Positions 16,894 through 25,559 of a DNA stretch of 64,000 nt are shown piece after piece. Source of the DNA: JANQOH01 sp965214495 (GTDB taxonomy: Bacteria > Pseudomonadota > Alphaproteobacteria > UBA7887). The notes under the pieces were generated by a model, which saw only the letters and a list, made by a program, of their open reading frames with translations, had not been told where the DNA came from and searched no databases. The stretch spans positions 1,116,001-1,180,000 of the forward strand of contig OZ243958.1 of NCBI GenBank assembly GCA_965214495.1, read 5' to 3'. The translations under genes and the position numbers were made by a program. Each line of letters begins with the position of its first letter. The first letter of the stretch is position 1.

Positions 16894-17828
16894 CCGCGTT
16901 CCGGCGGCTGGCGACCGCCGCTGCGGCGCTGGTATTCTTTCAGATCGTGCTCGGCGCGGTGGTGCGGTTGACGGGCTCGGGCCTCGCCTGCCCCGACTGG
17001 CCGCTCTGCTACGGGCTATGGTTCCCCACACCCGGGCGGCTCGCGTCACTACCGGAGGTTGATTACGCCTGGTGGCAGGTGATGGCCGAGTGGGGGCACC
17101 GGTTCAACGCGGCAGCGCTGGTCGGCCCGGTAATACTGGCGCTGGCGGTCGTGGCGTGGCGACGGCGCGTCGAAGCGCCGGCGCTGCCGTGGCTCGCCGG
17201 GCTGGCGTTGCTGCTTCTGCTCGTTCAGGCGGGTCTCGGCGGCTTTACCGTGCTGGACCGCAACAGCGCGTGGTCGGTCGCCGCGCATTTAGTCGTCGCG
17301 CTGTTCCTGTTGGCTCTGATCCTGCACGCACGGGCGCGCGCCGGCGCGCCTTCCGGGCTGCGCGTGCGCGTGCCCGAAACGGTGGCGGCAGTGCTCACGG
17401 TCGCCGCCGCGGCGACCGGCGCGATGACCGCCAAGGCCGGCGCGACTCTCGCTTGCCCCGACTGGCCCCTGTGCGGCGCGGCGCCAGGCGACGATCCGCT
17501 GGCGACTCTGCATTTCACGCATCGGCTGTTCGCCGCAGCAGTCGTCGTTTCAGTGGCTCTGGCGTGGCTGCGCGCGCGGCGACGGGAAGCGGTGTCGCGC
17601 CGGATCGCCGGCGCGGCGGCGGGTGCAGTCGTGGTGCAAGTGGCGCTCGGCGCGCTGGTCGTGCAAATCTTCGCGGGCGGTGCGCTGTGGTCGCAGGTCG
17701 TCGCCGGCGCGGTGCATCAAGCCATCGCGGTCGGGTTGTTCGCCTGCCTGGTGGCTCTCTCCGCCGTTGAGGCTACGGACCCGCGCATCACCGGGGTCAG
17801 GCGTCCTCCGCAAGCCAGTCGTCGATGA
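16890..17828 (+). CDS. ctaA: Heme A synthase (COX15/CtaA family)
   Basis: This eight-helix membrane enzyme oxidises heme O to heme A. Both halves of the internally duplicated fold show LACPDWPLC (residues about 32-40 and again near 190). The heme-ligand histidines are in EWGHRFNA, SVAAHLVVAL, LHFTHRLFAA and AGAVHQAIAV. At 312 residues it is the short CtaA form rather than the longer alphaproteobacterial COX15 form. It is coupled to SURF1 by a 4-bp overlap. Its 3' end overlaps the convergent nudC gene by 32 bp. A cognate cytochrome oxidase is not in the window. Confidence 0.92.
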   Translation: MTAFRRLATAAAALVFFQIVLGAVVRLTGSGLACPDWPLCYGLWFPTPGRLASLPEVDYAWWQVMAEWGHRFNAAALVGPVILALAVVAWRRRVEAPALPWLAGLALLLLLVQAGLGGFTVLDRNSAWSVAAHLVVALFLLALILHARARAGAPSGLRVRVPETVAAVLTVAAAATGAMTAKAGATLACPDWPLCGAAPGDDPLATLHFTHRLFAAAVVVSVALAWLRARRREAVSRRIAGAAAGAVVVQVALGALVVQIFAGGALWSQVVAGAVHQAIAVGLFACLVALSAVEATDPRITGVRRPPQASRR

Positions 17829-18717
17829 GGCGGCGCGCGATCGAATCGCGGCGCGGCAGACGGAAGCTCTCGTCCTCCGGCGACGCGCGCAGCCACTGAC
17901 GCGGAAACCACGCGGCGCGTTCAAGTTCTTCCTCGTTCACCTCGAGGACGAGGCTTTCGGCCTCGGCGCGAAAGCCGAGCATGATCGACGCCGGAAAAGG
18001 CCATGGTTGCGATGAGTGATAGACGGGATCGCGCAGAACTGCGCCCGACTCCTCGCGCACTTCGCGAATTACCGCTTCCTCCAGACTCTCGCCGGGCTCT
18101 ACGAAGCCGGCCAGCGTCGAATGCATTCCGGCCCGCCAGGTCTTCTGCCGGCCGAGCAGACAGTTCTCGCCGTGGGTGACGAGCACGATCACCGCCGGGT
18201 CGGTGCGCGGAAAGTGGTCGGCGGCGCATTCCGGCGCAGTGCAGCGGCGCACATGGCCGCCCTGCGCGTTGACGCACGGGCTGCCGCAGACGCCGCAGAA
18301 CCGATGCCGGCGCTGCCAGTAAAGCAGACCGCGCGCATAGGCCATCGCGGCGCCGTCTCCCCCGCGGACCAGCGGCGCGACCACGCGGAGATCGACGAAC
18401 TCGCCGCGCCGGAACGGTTCCGCGTCGGCAGGATCGTCCAGATGCGATACATCGACCGCGAAATGCGCGGCGCCGTTGCGCGCCCGGCCGAGCAACGCCT
18501 GGATTTCGGCGCCCTCCAGCATCCGGCGCGCTGCGTCGCCGCCGTGCCACAGCGGCGCCGGCGTCCGACTGTCGGCGACATGGTGCCGATTGCGCCACAA
18601 CACCATGACGCGGCTGTCCGGGGCGGCGCGCAACCGCGCCAGCGCCCACTCGTCGCGGCGCAGCGCATCGTCGCGGCTGGACGGCATTCCGCTATAGGGG
18701 TTGTTGCGAACGGCCAT
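17797..18717 (-). CDS. nudC: NADH pyrophosphatase / NAD-decapping Nudix hydrolase
   Basis: NudC hydrolyses NAD(H) and removes NAD caps from RNA. The zinc ribbon CGVCGSPC with a second pair in RRCTAPEC precedes the Nudix box GFVEPGESLEEAV then REVREESG. The SQPWPFP motif that identifies NADH pyrophosphatases follows the box. The start at 18717 (MAVRNNPYSGMPSSRDDALR) yields 306 residues, a normal length. Sequence upstream in the same frame is antisense to the next gene and is not part of the protein. It is convergent with ctaA, with a 32-bp overlap. Confidence 0.93.
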   Translation of the reverse strand: MAVRNNPYSGMPSSRDDALRRDEWALARLRAAPDSRVMVLWRNRHHVADSRTPAPLWHGGDAARRMLEGAEIQALLGRARNGAAHFAVDVSHLDDPADAEPFRRGEFVDLRVVAPLVRGGDGAAMAYARGLLYWQRRHRFCGVCGSPCVNAQGGHVRRCTAPECAADHFPRTDPAVIVLVTHGENCLLGRQKTWRAGMHSTLAGFVEPGESLEEAVIREVREESGAVLRDPVYHSSQPWPFPASIMLGFRAEAESLVLEVNEEELERAAWFPRQWLRASPEDESFRLPRRDSIARRLIDDWLAEDA

Positions 18718-18743
18718 GTCGCGACCCTCGCACGGCGGTCGCC

Positions 18744-18840
18744 GGCGAGCAACGCCCCCCGGGGGTGCGCGGGCAGGACCCCGGCACGCCCCGGGGAGGG
18801 AAGACCCTTCCCTGTCCCCTGACGGCGGCCATTGCTCGCC
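18744..18840. repeat. GC-rich structured element between nudC and the methyltransferase gene
   Basis: An outer inverted repeat (GGCGAGCAA at 18744-18752 and TTGCTCGCC at 18832-18840) encloses about 80 bases with a strong inner hairpin (AGGGAAG-ACC-CTTCCCT near 18797-18813, flanked by GGGG and CCCC). It lies in the 231-bp non-coding gap between two divergent genes. It could be a structured RNA, a mobile palindromic repeat or a bidirectional regulatory element. No T-tract makes it a canonical terminator. Confidence 0.4.
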
Positions 18841-18948
18841 CGCGACAGATTCACGACATAGTGCCGTTGCTACTCTCGCCGAGCGGCTGCGGCGGCGCAC
18901 CCCGCGGGGGCTGACCACAGCAGCAGCGTCGGAGTCCACGCTTTCGAA

Positions 18949-20343
18949 ATGCCGAGCGAGTCGAAATGGAGCGGCGGATGGAGCTTCGACAAGCCCTTCG
19001 GCGGCGTGGAATACAAGCGGACGATCACCGACGACGACGGCTTCCAGAGCTATCTCGACGACAAGCAACAACGGCTGCGCGACAGCGACGCGAGCGCTTT
19101 CAGAACCGAGCACAATGCGCCGCTCCGTTGGCGGGAAGAGACGTGGCAGTTCGCGCTCGGCCCCAGAGTTCCCTATATCGACCTTGAGTTCCAGGGGCAC
19201 TGGTCGTTCTCGGAAGAGGACTTCATCCACCCCGTTTCTCTGACGCCGGAAGAAGTCATGGACGAGGGCAGCGATCCGCGGAACGTGCAGGAGTCGAACA
19301 ACGACGCCTATGATTTCGACGTCGACTATGGCTTCGACATCGACAATCCGTTCCCGTCCGAATTCGACGCCACAGACGAATTCCCGCGGTTGGAGTTCGA
19401 CCCGGTCGTCCAGGGCCCGGCGCGCCGATGCTCCACATTGTCCGATGGGAAGCGCTGCGTTACGATGCGGCCTCCGCCCGAAGCAGTTCTGCGAGTTTCC
19501 GACCGACTCCCGATCATGCCCTCCGCGCGCGACCCGCACCGCTTCGTCAACGACCTCGCGCCCGACAGGATCGAGCGCCTGGTCGCCCGGCTCGAAAGCC
19601 GCGGCAAGGATCGTGTGTTCACCCGTCTGTTCGAGAACTACGCCGCGAAGCTGGCCCTGCCGGACGGCGCGCACATCCTCGAAATCGGCTGCGGGACCGG
19701 GGTGATCTCGCGCGCACTGGCGCGTCGGCGCGACGGGTCGGGCCGGATCGTCGGCGTCGATCAAAGCGCGGCCTTCGTCGACGCGGCGCGGCGCTTCGCC
19801 GAACAGGAAACGCTGTCGCGCGCGGTGGCGTTCGAGGTCGCTGACGCGCACAGCCTGCCCTTCGAGGCTGGGCGCTTTGACGCGGTGATCGCACACACGC
19901 TGTTGAGCCACGTGACCGACCCGGCAGAGGTGCTCGCCGAGGCGGGGCGGATGCTCGGCCCGGACGGCTTGCTGGTTGTTTTCGACGGCGATTACGCCTC
20001 GCTGACCTACGCCTTCGACGACGCCGAGGCGGGCCGCCGCATGGACTGGGCGCTCGCGCGGGCAACGTTCAACAACCCGCTGGTCATGCGGCATCTGCCG
20101 GCGCTCCTGGCCGGCGCGGGGCTGGAACCGGCCGACACCTTCGCCGACGTGGTGTGCGAGATCGGCGAGGCGAGTTACTTCCGCAGCATGGCGGAAACCT
20201 ACGCGCCGCTGATCGCCGAAGCCGGCTTCGCGTCTGCGGACGAGGTGGAGGGGTGGCTCGACACGCAACGCGAGGCGATGGAAAATGGGCGGTTCTTCGC
20301 CTCGTGCAACTATCACAGCGTCATCGCCCGCCGTCCGCAGTAG
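18949..20343 (+). CDS. Class I SAM-dependent methyltransferase with unusual acidic N-terminal region
   Basis: From residue 190 (ATG at 19516) this is a type 11 methyltransferase: motif I is ILEIGCGTGVISRAL, then VGVDQSAAFVDAARR, motif IV region FDAVIAHTLLSHVTDP, and a C-terminal accessory segment, 275 residues in total, the usual length for the family. Residues 1-189 form an open in-frame extension rich in Asp, Glu, Trp and Tyr (DFDVDYGFDIDNPFPSEFDA) with no recognised domain. It has plausible coding composition but no clear ribosome site. Either the methyltransferase starts at 19516 and the first half is a separate or relic gene, or this is a fusion. The substrate is unknown. Confidence 0.7.
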   Translation: MPSESKWSGGWSFDKPFGGVEYKRTITDDDGFQSYLDDKQQRLRDSDASAFRTEHNAPLRWREETWQFALGPRVPYIDLEFQGHWSFSEEDFIHPVSLTPEEVMDEGSDPRNVQESNNDAYDFDVDYGFDIDNPFPSEFDATDEFPRLEFDPVVQGPARRCSTLSDGKRCVTMRPPPEAVLRVSDRLPIMPSARDPHRFVNDLAPDRIERLVARLESRGKDRVFTRLFENYAAKLALPDGAHILEIGCGTGVISRALARRRDGSGRIVGVDQSAAFVDAARRFAEQETLSRAVAFEVADAHSLPFEAGRFDAVIAHTLLSHVTDPAEVLAEAGRMLGPDGLLVVFDGDYASLTYAFDDAEAGRRMDWALARATFNNPLVMRHLPALLAGAGLEPADTFADVVCEIGEASYFRSMAETYAPLIAEAGFASADEVEGWLDTQREAMENGRFFASCNYHSVIARRPQ

Positions 20344-20356
20344 GGAAACGATAGCC

Positions 20357-21349
20357 ATGACGATCCTGGCGGGAACCGACAGAGGCGTGTTCGCGGTCGG
20401 CGCGGACGGCCCGCGCTGCGTACTGCGAAGCCGCTGCGTGCGCGATCTCGTAAGCGTGAACGGGCGGCTTTTCGCAGGCACCGACGCCGGTCTGTTCCTT
20501 TCCGACGACGATGGCGGGAACTGGACTCTCGCCGGCCTGGCCGACCGCGAAGTCTGGCAGGTTCGCGGCGCCGGCGGAGCGGTAGTCTATGCCTCCACAC
20601 AGCCGGCTGGCCTGTTCCGCAGCGACGACGGCGGGACGAATTGGCGCGAACTCCCCGCCCTCGCGCGCTCTCCGGAGGCCGGCGAGTGGTGCCTGCCTCT
20701 GACCCCGCCCGTACCGGCGCGCGCCCGCGCCCTGGTGATCGACCGCGACGACCCGCGCCGCATCCGGCTCGGAATCGAAGTCGGCGGCGTGATGAGCAGC
20801 GAGGACGGCGGCGAGAGCTGGTCGCTCGGCCTGCCCGGCGGCAACCCCGACCTCCACATGATGTTCGCCCACCCCGAAAGACCCGAGACCCTGTACGCCA
20901 GCACCGGTTATGGCCGCGTCCACGGCGAAGCTGCGCGGACAGAAGGCAACGCCGGCGTCTTTCGCTCCGACGATTTCGGCGCCACCTGGCGCTACGTCTG
21001 GGCCGGCGTGAAGCCGCGCTACTCGCGTCCAATGTGCATCGATCCGCGCGCGCCATACGGAGTCACGGTCGCCTCCGCGCCGTCGGCCTTCTCACACGCG
21101 CGAGACGAGGGCGGCGCTCGGGCGATGCTGTTCCGCACCGAAGACGAGGGCGACAGTTGGCGGTCGCTGTGCGACGCCGCGCACTCGCCGTCCACTGCGA
21201 ACTTCCACGGCCTCGCGCCCGACCCCGAGGCGCCCGGCGGCGTCATCGTCGGGACCGATACCGGCGAGGTCTGGCGTGTGAGCGCCGGCTCCGAATGGAC
21301 CGCAGTCGCCTCCGGCCTGCCTCTGGTGGCGTCGATTCTGCCGGTCTGA
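20357..21349 (+). CDS. BNR/sialidase-fold beta-propeller repeat protein
   Basis: This is a beta-propeller with repeated Asp-box-like motifs, the BNR/VPS10-type signature: LSDDDGGNWTLAGL, RSDDGGTNWRELP, SSEDGGESWSLGL, RSDDFGATWRYVW and RTEDEGDSWRSLC. The length is 330 residues from ATG at 20357, which lies 13 bp after the methyltransferase stop, so they are probably co-transcribed. It has no signal peptide. Catalytic sialidase residues (Arg triad, Asp, Tyr/Glu) are not apparent, so it is more likely a structural or WD40/YVTN-like scaffold than a glycosidase. Confidence 0.8.
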   Translation: MTILAGTDRGVFAVGADGPRCVLRSRCVRDLVSVNGRLFAGTDAGLFLSDDDGGNWTLAGLADREVWQVRGAGGAVVYASTQPAGLFRSDDGGTNWRELPALARSPEAGEWCLPLTPPVPARARALVIDRDDPRRIRLGIEVGGVMSSEDGGESWSLGLPGGNPDLHMMFAHPERPETLYASTGYGRVHGEAARTEGNAGVFRSDDFGATWRYVWAGVKPRYSRPMCIDPRAPYGVTVASAPSAFSHARDEGGARAMLFRTEDEGDSWRSLCDAAHSPSTANFHGLAPDPEAPGGVIVGTDTGEVWRVSAGSEWTAVASGLPLVASILPV

Positions 21350-21401
21350 TATCGTCATCGGCGCTACCAAAGTTGCCGTCCACTCGGCGCCGGTTTCGGC
21401 G

Positions 21402-22538
21402 TCAGTCCGCCTCTTTCAGGACGATCCTTCCGTCGCGATACGCACGAAAGCAATCGGTCGCGTCGTGGCCCCGGTGCTCTCTCGCGACCGTGGCGGCCGT
21501 TCCTTCGCCGACAAATCGATCATCGTCGCACTCTCCGTCGTAACTCCAGGCGCTCGTATCGTCTCCAAACCGGAAGTCATCCGGATCCATGACTTCAGTC
21601 CGTTCGATGTCGCCGTTGTCGTAAGCCTCCCGGCAATCCGTTGCATCATGTCCAACGGCCTCCGCCTGAGTTGATTCGGCCATCCCTTGCCTGCCTGGTC
21701 TGTTTTCGAATCGACCATCGTCGCACTCGAAGTCGAACGCCCATCGCCACATGCGGTCGTTGCCGAAATCTATCCCGTCCCTTGGCCCCGACGGGCGCAA
21801 CGCCACTTTTCCATCCATGAAGGCGTCCCGGCAGTCATCGGCATCCCGCCGTATGTTTTCCACCACAAGAGATTCGGCCATCCCTTGTTCACCAGGTTTG
21901 TTTTCAAAGCGCCCGTCATCGCATTCTTCATCTTGCGGCCATCGGCCGCCGTTATTACCGAACACAAGTTCATGCTCGTGGTTTCCGTCGGAAACGCGTT
22001 CGAGAAGCCAGACACGCTCGGCCAGATAGGCCATGCGGCAATCGGTCGCGTCTTCTCCTTCCGGCCGTTCGTCCCGGCTCTCGGCTCCCCCGGTCTCCGC
22101 CGCGAGATGTTCGAAGCGCGGATCCCGGCACACATAATCGCGCGCACCGCCGTCTTCGCCGAAGTCGATGCCGTCCACATCGATCCGAAGGAGAATCGCA
22201 CCGTCCTCGTAAGCGGCGCGGCAATCGGAGGCGTCGTGGAAAAGGCTTTCGGGTGTGGGACGTTCGGCCATTCGCGATTGGAGAAATCCAGGCCTGTCCC
22301 TGAAGCGCGGGTCTCCACAGACATCGTCGCCGGCGGCATCGCCGATATCGACACCGAACTCTATCGGCACCGCCCCCGGTTCCCGGGCATGAACCACGCC
22401 GATCGCCTGGAGCGCGAGACCGCACACGATGAACAGGACGCGGAGGCCGCGCGACCGGGCGGCGAGACGCGCCGATAGCGCGGATGTTTCATTCCTGACC
22501 TCCCTGCGGGTCTTGTCGGAATCGCTCGATCTTCGCAT
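21402..22538 (-). CDS. Secreted protein with five Cys-containing tandem repeats
   Basis: After a signal peptide (RVLFIVCGLALQAIGVVHA) the mature protein consists of five degenerate repeats of about 60-70 residues. The consensus runs FG(D/N)D...W..D.ECDD.RF......G.A......HDATDC..AY.DG.I.L. Each repeat has two Cys (ECDD and TDC), suggesting one disulfide per repeat. I know this repeat type from alphaproteobacterial envelope proteins, often with proteases, but no function is established. The start is unclear. ATG at 22538 is in frame. ATG at 22700 overlaps the protease stop as ATGA but adds an Arg-rich stretch. The ATG with the best ribosome site (22492, GGGAGG) is out of frame. Confidence 0.7.
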   Translation of the reverse strand: MRRSSDSDKTRREVRNETSALSARLAARSRGLRVLFIVCGLALQAIGVVHAREPGAVPIEFGVDIGDAAGDDVCGDPRFRDRPGFLQSRMAERPTPESLFHDASDCRAAYEDGAILLRIDVDGIDFGEDGGARDYVCRDPRFEHLAAETGGAESRDERPEGEDATDCRMAYLAERVWLLERVSDGNHEHELVFGNNGGRWPQDEECDDGRFENKPGEQGMAESLVVENIRRDADDCRDAFMDGKVALRPSGPRDGIDFGNDRMWRWAFDFECDDGRFENRPGRQGMAESTQAEAVGHDATDCREAYDNGDIERTEVMDPDDFRFGDDTSAWSYDGECDDDRFVGEGTAATVAREHRGHDATDCFRAYRDGRIVLKEAD

Positions 22539-22696
22539 CGGAGGAGATCGGCGCCTCCGGGAGCGGTACCTGTGTCCGACGGTCGGCCGACGAAATCCGC
22601 CGGCGGGACGTTTCGGGCAACGGAATCTCTCATCGCTTCGGCCTCCTCGCCGGCGCGGACGCCGCCCGGACCGCAAGCCCGGGCGGCGATAGTGGA

Positions 22697-23809
22697 TCAT
22701 GGGCGATAATCGCAGACCAGAGACACGGAGATCGCGCGAGCCGCCTCAGCGACCTCCGGCACGCCGGATGCCGCTTCGTCGGACGCCTCCTGAGCGTAGG
22801 GAACAGCGTTCACATCGAGGAAGGTGCGCACCATCGAACCTCGAACCGCCCAATTGACGTTCTGGGGCGGGTCGGTCGGATCGTCTCCTCCCAGCGCCGA
22901 CACGACGATGCCGATTACGTGGCCGCTGGCGTCCATGACCGGCGAGCCGCTGGAGCCGTCCTGGATAGGCGCGGTGAACTGGAACTCACGGAGATCGCCC
23001 TCGTAGCCGCTCAGCCCCGAGATCACGCCGGTCGTGAGGTTGCCGCCCGGGGAGACCGTGCCGAGTTCGGGGTATCCGAATACCACCACGCCTTCGCCGA
23101 GCCGGAGCGGCGGCCTGCTGCGGAAGACGGCATACGCGCGCGGTTCGGCATCGACCTTGAGGAGCGCGAGATCCGCCGCTTCGTTGGACGCCACCACCGT
23201 CGCCCCGAGACCGGTGTCTCCGAGCCGCTCGACCGAGATCGACGAGCATTCATCGACGACATGGTGGTTCGTGAGCAAATGGCCGTGCGACGACACGAAG
23301 AACCCCGTTCCGCTCGACGTCTCGACGCTCGACCCCCACGGGAAATCCGTCTCGCTGACCGAGACCACGGCCCGCCCGCTGAGCCCTTCGCCAATCGCCC
23401 CGACCCAGACATCGTAAACGCCTGCCTGAGGATCGTCGAAGAAGAGGCCCGGATCGAGGTTACTGCTCTCGGACTCGTCGTCGTTGCAGAACCACTCGCC
23501 CGACGGACCGTTCACGATGAGGGTGGTGTCGATCGAGCTCTCCGCATAGATGCGGAGGCTGTAGGTCGTCGGCGCATAGTTGAACGAATAGTCCGGCGTC
23601 TCGCCACTGGCGATGTAACCCGGGCAGCCCGGCGCGAGATCGTCGGCGTCAACGGAACCGCCGGCCTGGATCTCGACCCTATGCGGATCCGGCCGGAAGC
23701 CTCCCTGCAACTCATCCTGCGCCGCGGCAGCGGTAAACGTTGCCGCCGCGCCCGTGAACAGCAGCCCGAACGTGAACCGGCTGGCCGTCGCGGCACTTCT
23801 TGCCGTCAT
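22697..23809 (-). CDS. Secreted trypsin-like serine protease with N-terminal PPC-like domain
   Basis: This is a chymotrypsin-fold protease. His is in LLTNHHVV, Asp in AADLALLKVD and the nucleophile Ser in QDGSSGSPVMD. The signal peptide (TFGLLFTGAAATFTAAAA) precedes a beta-domain of about 100 residues like the bacterial pre-peptidase C-terminal domain (SSIDTTLIVNGPSGEWFCND, then DDPQAGVYDVWVGA). There is no PDZ domain, so it is not DegP-like. The start at 23809 has GGGAG eight bases upstream. It is followed by the Cys-repeat protein gene, a likely partner or substrate. An IS630-type element lies 86 bp upstream, between it and a small ORF that was probably in the same operon. Confidence 0.88.
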   Translation of the reverse strand: MTARSAATASRFTFGLLFTGAAATFTAAAAQDELQGGFRPDPHRVEIQAGGSVDADDLAPGCPGYIASGETPDYSFNYAPTTYSLRIYAESSIDTTLIVNGPSGEWFCNDDESESSNLDPGLFFDDPQAGVYDVWVGAIGEGLSGRAVVSVSETDFPWGSSVETSSGTGFFVSSHGHLLTNHHVVDECSSISVERLGDTGLGATVVASNEAADLALLKVDAEPRAYAVFRSRPPLRLGEGVVVFGYPELGTVSPGGNLTTGVISGLSGYEGDLREFQFTAPIQDGSSGSPVMDASGHVIGIVVSALGGDDPTDPPQNVNWAVRGSMVRTFLDVNAVPYAQEASDEAASGVPEVAEAARAISVSLVCDYRP

Positions 23810-23894
23810 TGGATTCACTCCCTGTCCTGACGAACCGCCTCGGCGCGAGCACCGAGGCGGTCCTGGCTGAACGCGCTTCGTCTACCAGATAATA

Positions 23895-25110
23895 CCAAGC
23901 GTAGTTCATATTGACTCATGCATTGATATGTTGTGGCGCGGGGATTTGGATTTCCCCTATAGTGTGTGTTCTGGTTCGTCGTGAATGGAGGGCAAGGATG
24001 GGCGCAGCAACGCCGATAACTCGTGAAGATCGCCCGGCGGATGATCTTTATGAGTTGGCGCGGGATTGCGGGGATGCGAAGCAGGCGTCGCGGGCGCGAG
24101 CGATCGCGATGATCCTGGAGGGTTCGTCTCGGTCGGAAGCGGCTCGTGCGCAGGGTATGGAGGTTCAGATTCTGCGCGATTGGGTGGTGCGCGACAACGA
24201 CGAGGGGTTTGACGGTCTTGCGGACCGGGCGCGCGGCGGGAGCCGTGTGTGGTTGACGTCGGAGCAACTCGCTGCGGTCGGCGAGTGGATCGAGGCGGGG
24301 CCGGACCTTGAGCGTGACGGGGTGACGCGCTGGCGGGTTCGCGACATCGTGCGGAAAATCGCGGAGGCCTTCGGGGTGGTCTATACGGAGAGCGGCGCCC
24401 GTATGATGCTCCGGAGGGAGGGGTTTCGTTTTGTCTCGGGACGCCCGATCCACCCGAAGTCCGACACGGCGCGGCAGCGTGCGTTCGTGGCGGATTTCGC
24501 AACGCTCTTGAAATCGAAGGTCAGCCCTGCGGTGCTGGCGGGGCCGATCGAGGTCTGGTTCCAGGACGAGGCGCGCGTCGGGCAGAAGGGCATGACGACG
24601 CGGGTGTGGGCGCATGGCAAGCGGCGCCCACGTATCGTGCGCGACCATCGCTACGGTTACGTCTATGTGTTCGGCGCGACCTGCGCGGCGCGCGGCGTCG
24701 GCGGCGCGCATGTGGCGGACAGGGCGGACACGGCGTCGATGAACGCGCATCCGGCGGCCATCGGGGCGGCGGTGACGCCGGGCGCGCACGGCGCGGTCGT
24801 TCTCGACGGCGCCGGCTGGCATCGCTCGAAGGGGCTGGTCGTTCCCGCCAACCTGACGCTGTTGCATCTGCCGCCCTACAGTCCGGAACTCAACCCGATG
24901 GAGCAGATCGTTCTGTTCCTGAAATCGAACCGCTTCGCCAACCGTGCGTTCAAGGACGTCGCCGCCCTGAAGGAGGCATGTCGCACCGCATGGAAATGGC
25001 TGACCGACCAGCCCGGCGTCATCGCCACCATGACACAGCGCCGCTGGGCCGTCGCTCCCCCGCGCTGATCCACAAACATCACCACAACGGTTCGTTTGAT
25101 TTGCGATTGG
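23895..25110 (+). mobile_element. Complete IS630-type insertion sequence (1,216 bp)
   Basis: The element is bounded on both sides by TA (23893-23894 and 25111-25112), the target duplicated by IS630/mariner elements. The imperfect terminal inverted repeats begin CCAAGCGTAGTTCA on the left and CCAATCGCAAATCA on the right (read inward). It encodes one transposase. Excising the element with one TA restores an uninterrupted small reading frame across the junction, which supports the boundaries. Confidence 0.85.
23998..25068 (+). CDS. IS630-family transposase
   Basis: This is a DDE transposase of the IS630/Tc1-mariner group. An N-terminal helix-turn-helix (SRARAIAMILEGSSRSEAAR) and winged-helix region with the NDEGFDGLADRARGG and VTRWRVRDIV motifs precedes the catalytic core. 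Its acidic residues lie in EVWFQDEARVG, AVVLDGAGWHRS and PPYSPELNPMEQI. The length of 356 residues from ATG at 23998 is typical, with GGAGGG upstream. It appears intact in a single frame, so the element may be active. Only this copy is visible in the window. Confidence 0.93.
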   Translation: MGAATPITREDRPADDLYELARDCGDAKQASRARAIAMILEGSSRSEAARAQGMEVQILRDWVVRDNDEGFDGLADRARGGSRVWLTSEQLAAVGEWIEAGPDLERDGVTRWRVRDIVRKIAEAFGVVYTESGARMMLRREGFRFVSGRPIHPKSDTARQRAFVADFATLLKSKVSPAVLAGPIEVWFQDEARVGQKGMTTRVWAHGKRRPRIVRDHRYGYVYVFGATCAARGVGGAHVADRADTASMNAHPAAIGAAVTPGAHGAVVLDGAGWHRSKGLVVPANLTLLHLPPYSPELNPMEQIVLFLKSNRFANRAFKDVAALKEACRTAWKWLTDQPGVIATMTQRRWAVAPPR

Positions 25111-25231
25111 TATCATTCGCCCTTTCGCTGCCGTAAACACTCTCGTTACGGAACGCCATTTCAAACGACAGGTTCTTGTACTCGTTCGGCAACAGGCGGT
25201 ATCGTCTAAGAATCTCCGAAGGAGACGTCAT
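25079..25231 (-). pseudogene. Small ORF whose 3' end is replaced by IS630 sequence
   Basis: ATG at 25231 is preceded by an ideal CAGGAG ribosome site and encodes a protein beginning MTSPSEILRRYRLLPNEYKN. The frame runs into the IS630 right end and terminates inside it after a foreign tail (TNRKSNEPLW). Removing the element and one TA restores ...ERANDIIW and a stop, giving about 43 residues, so only the last three residues were replaced. The original stop would lie about 72 bp upstream of the protease start, which makes it the probable first gene of the protease operon. The function is not recognised. Confidence 0.6.
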
Positions 25232-25559
25232 CGTTTTCTCCTGCTTCCGGTTGTCTGTTACGGACTCGGCGTCGGTGTTTCGACCGGGACTGGAGCCGGG
25301 ATTCACGTATGGCGCCGCATACGAACCGAACGGATCGAGATACCATCCGTAAGCAATCATGAGCTTCTCCCGCCAAATGCGCTCGACCCGAGGCCGCGAC
25401 AACGCGGAGAATAACGCTCCGGAATGTCGCCAATCTGTTGCGCCCTCGATCGCGGGCCGTGGAGGGGGACGCCGTCTGCCGGATGCGCCGGTGGAACCCC
25501 TGACCCGGCAGCTGACGCGCGCAACGCGACGGCGCGCCAGATACGCGATCCAGTCGTGG

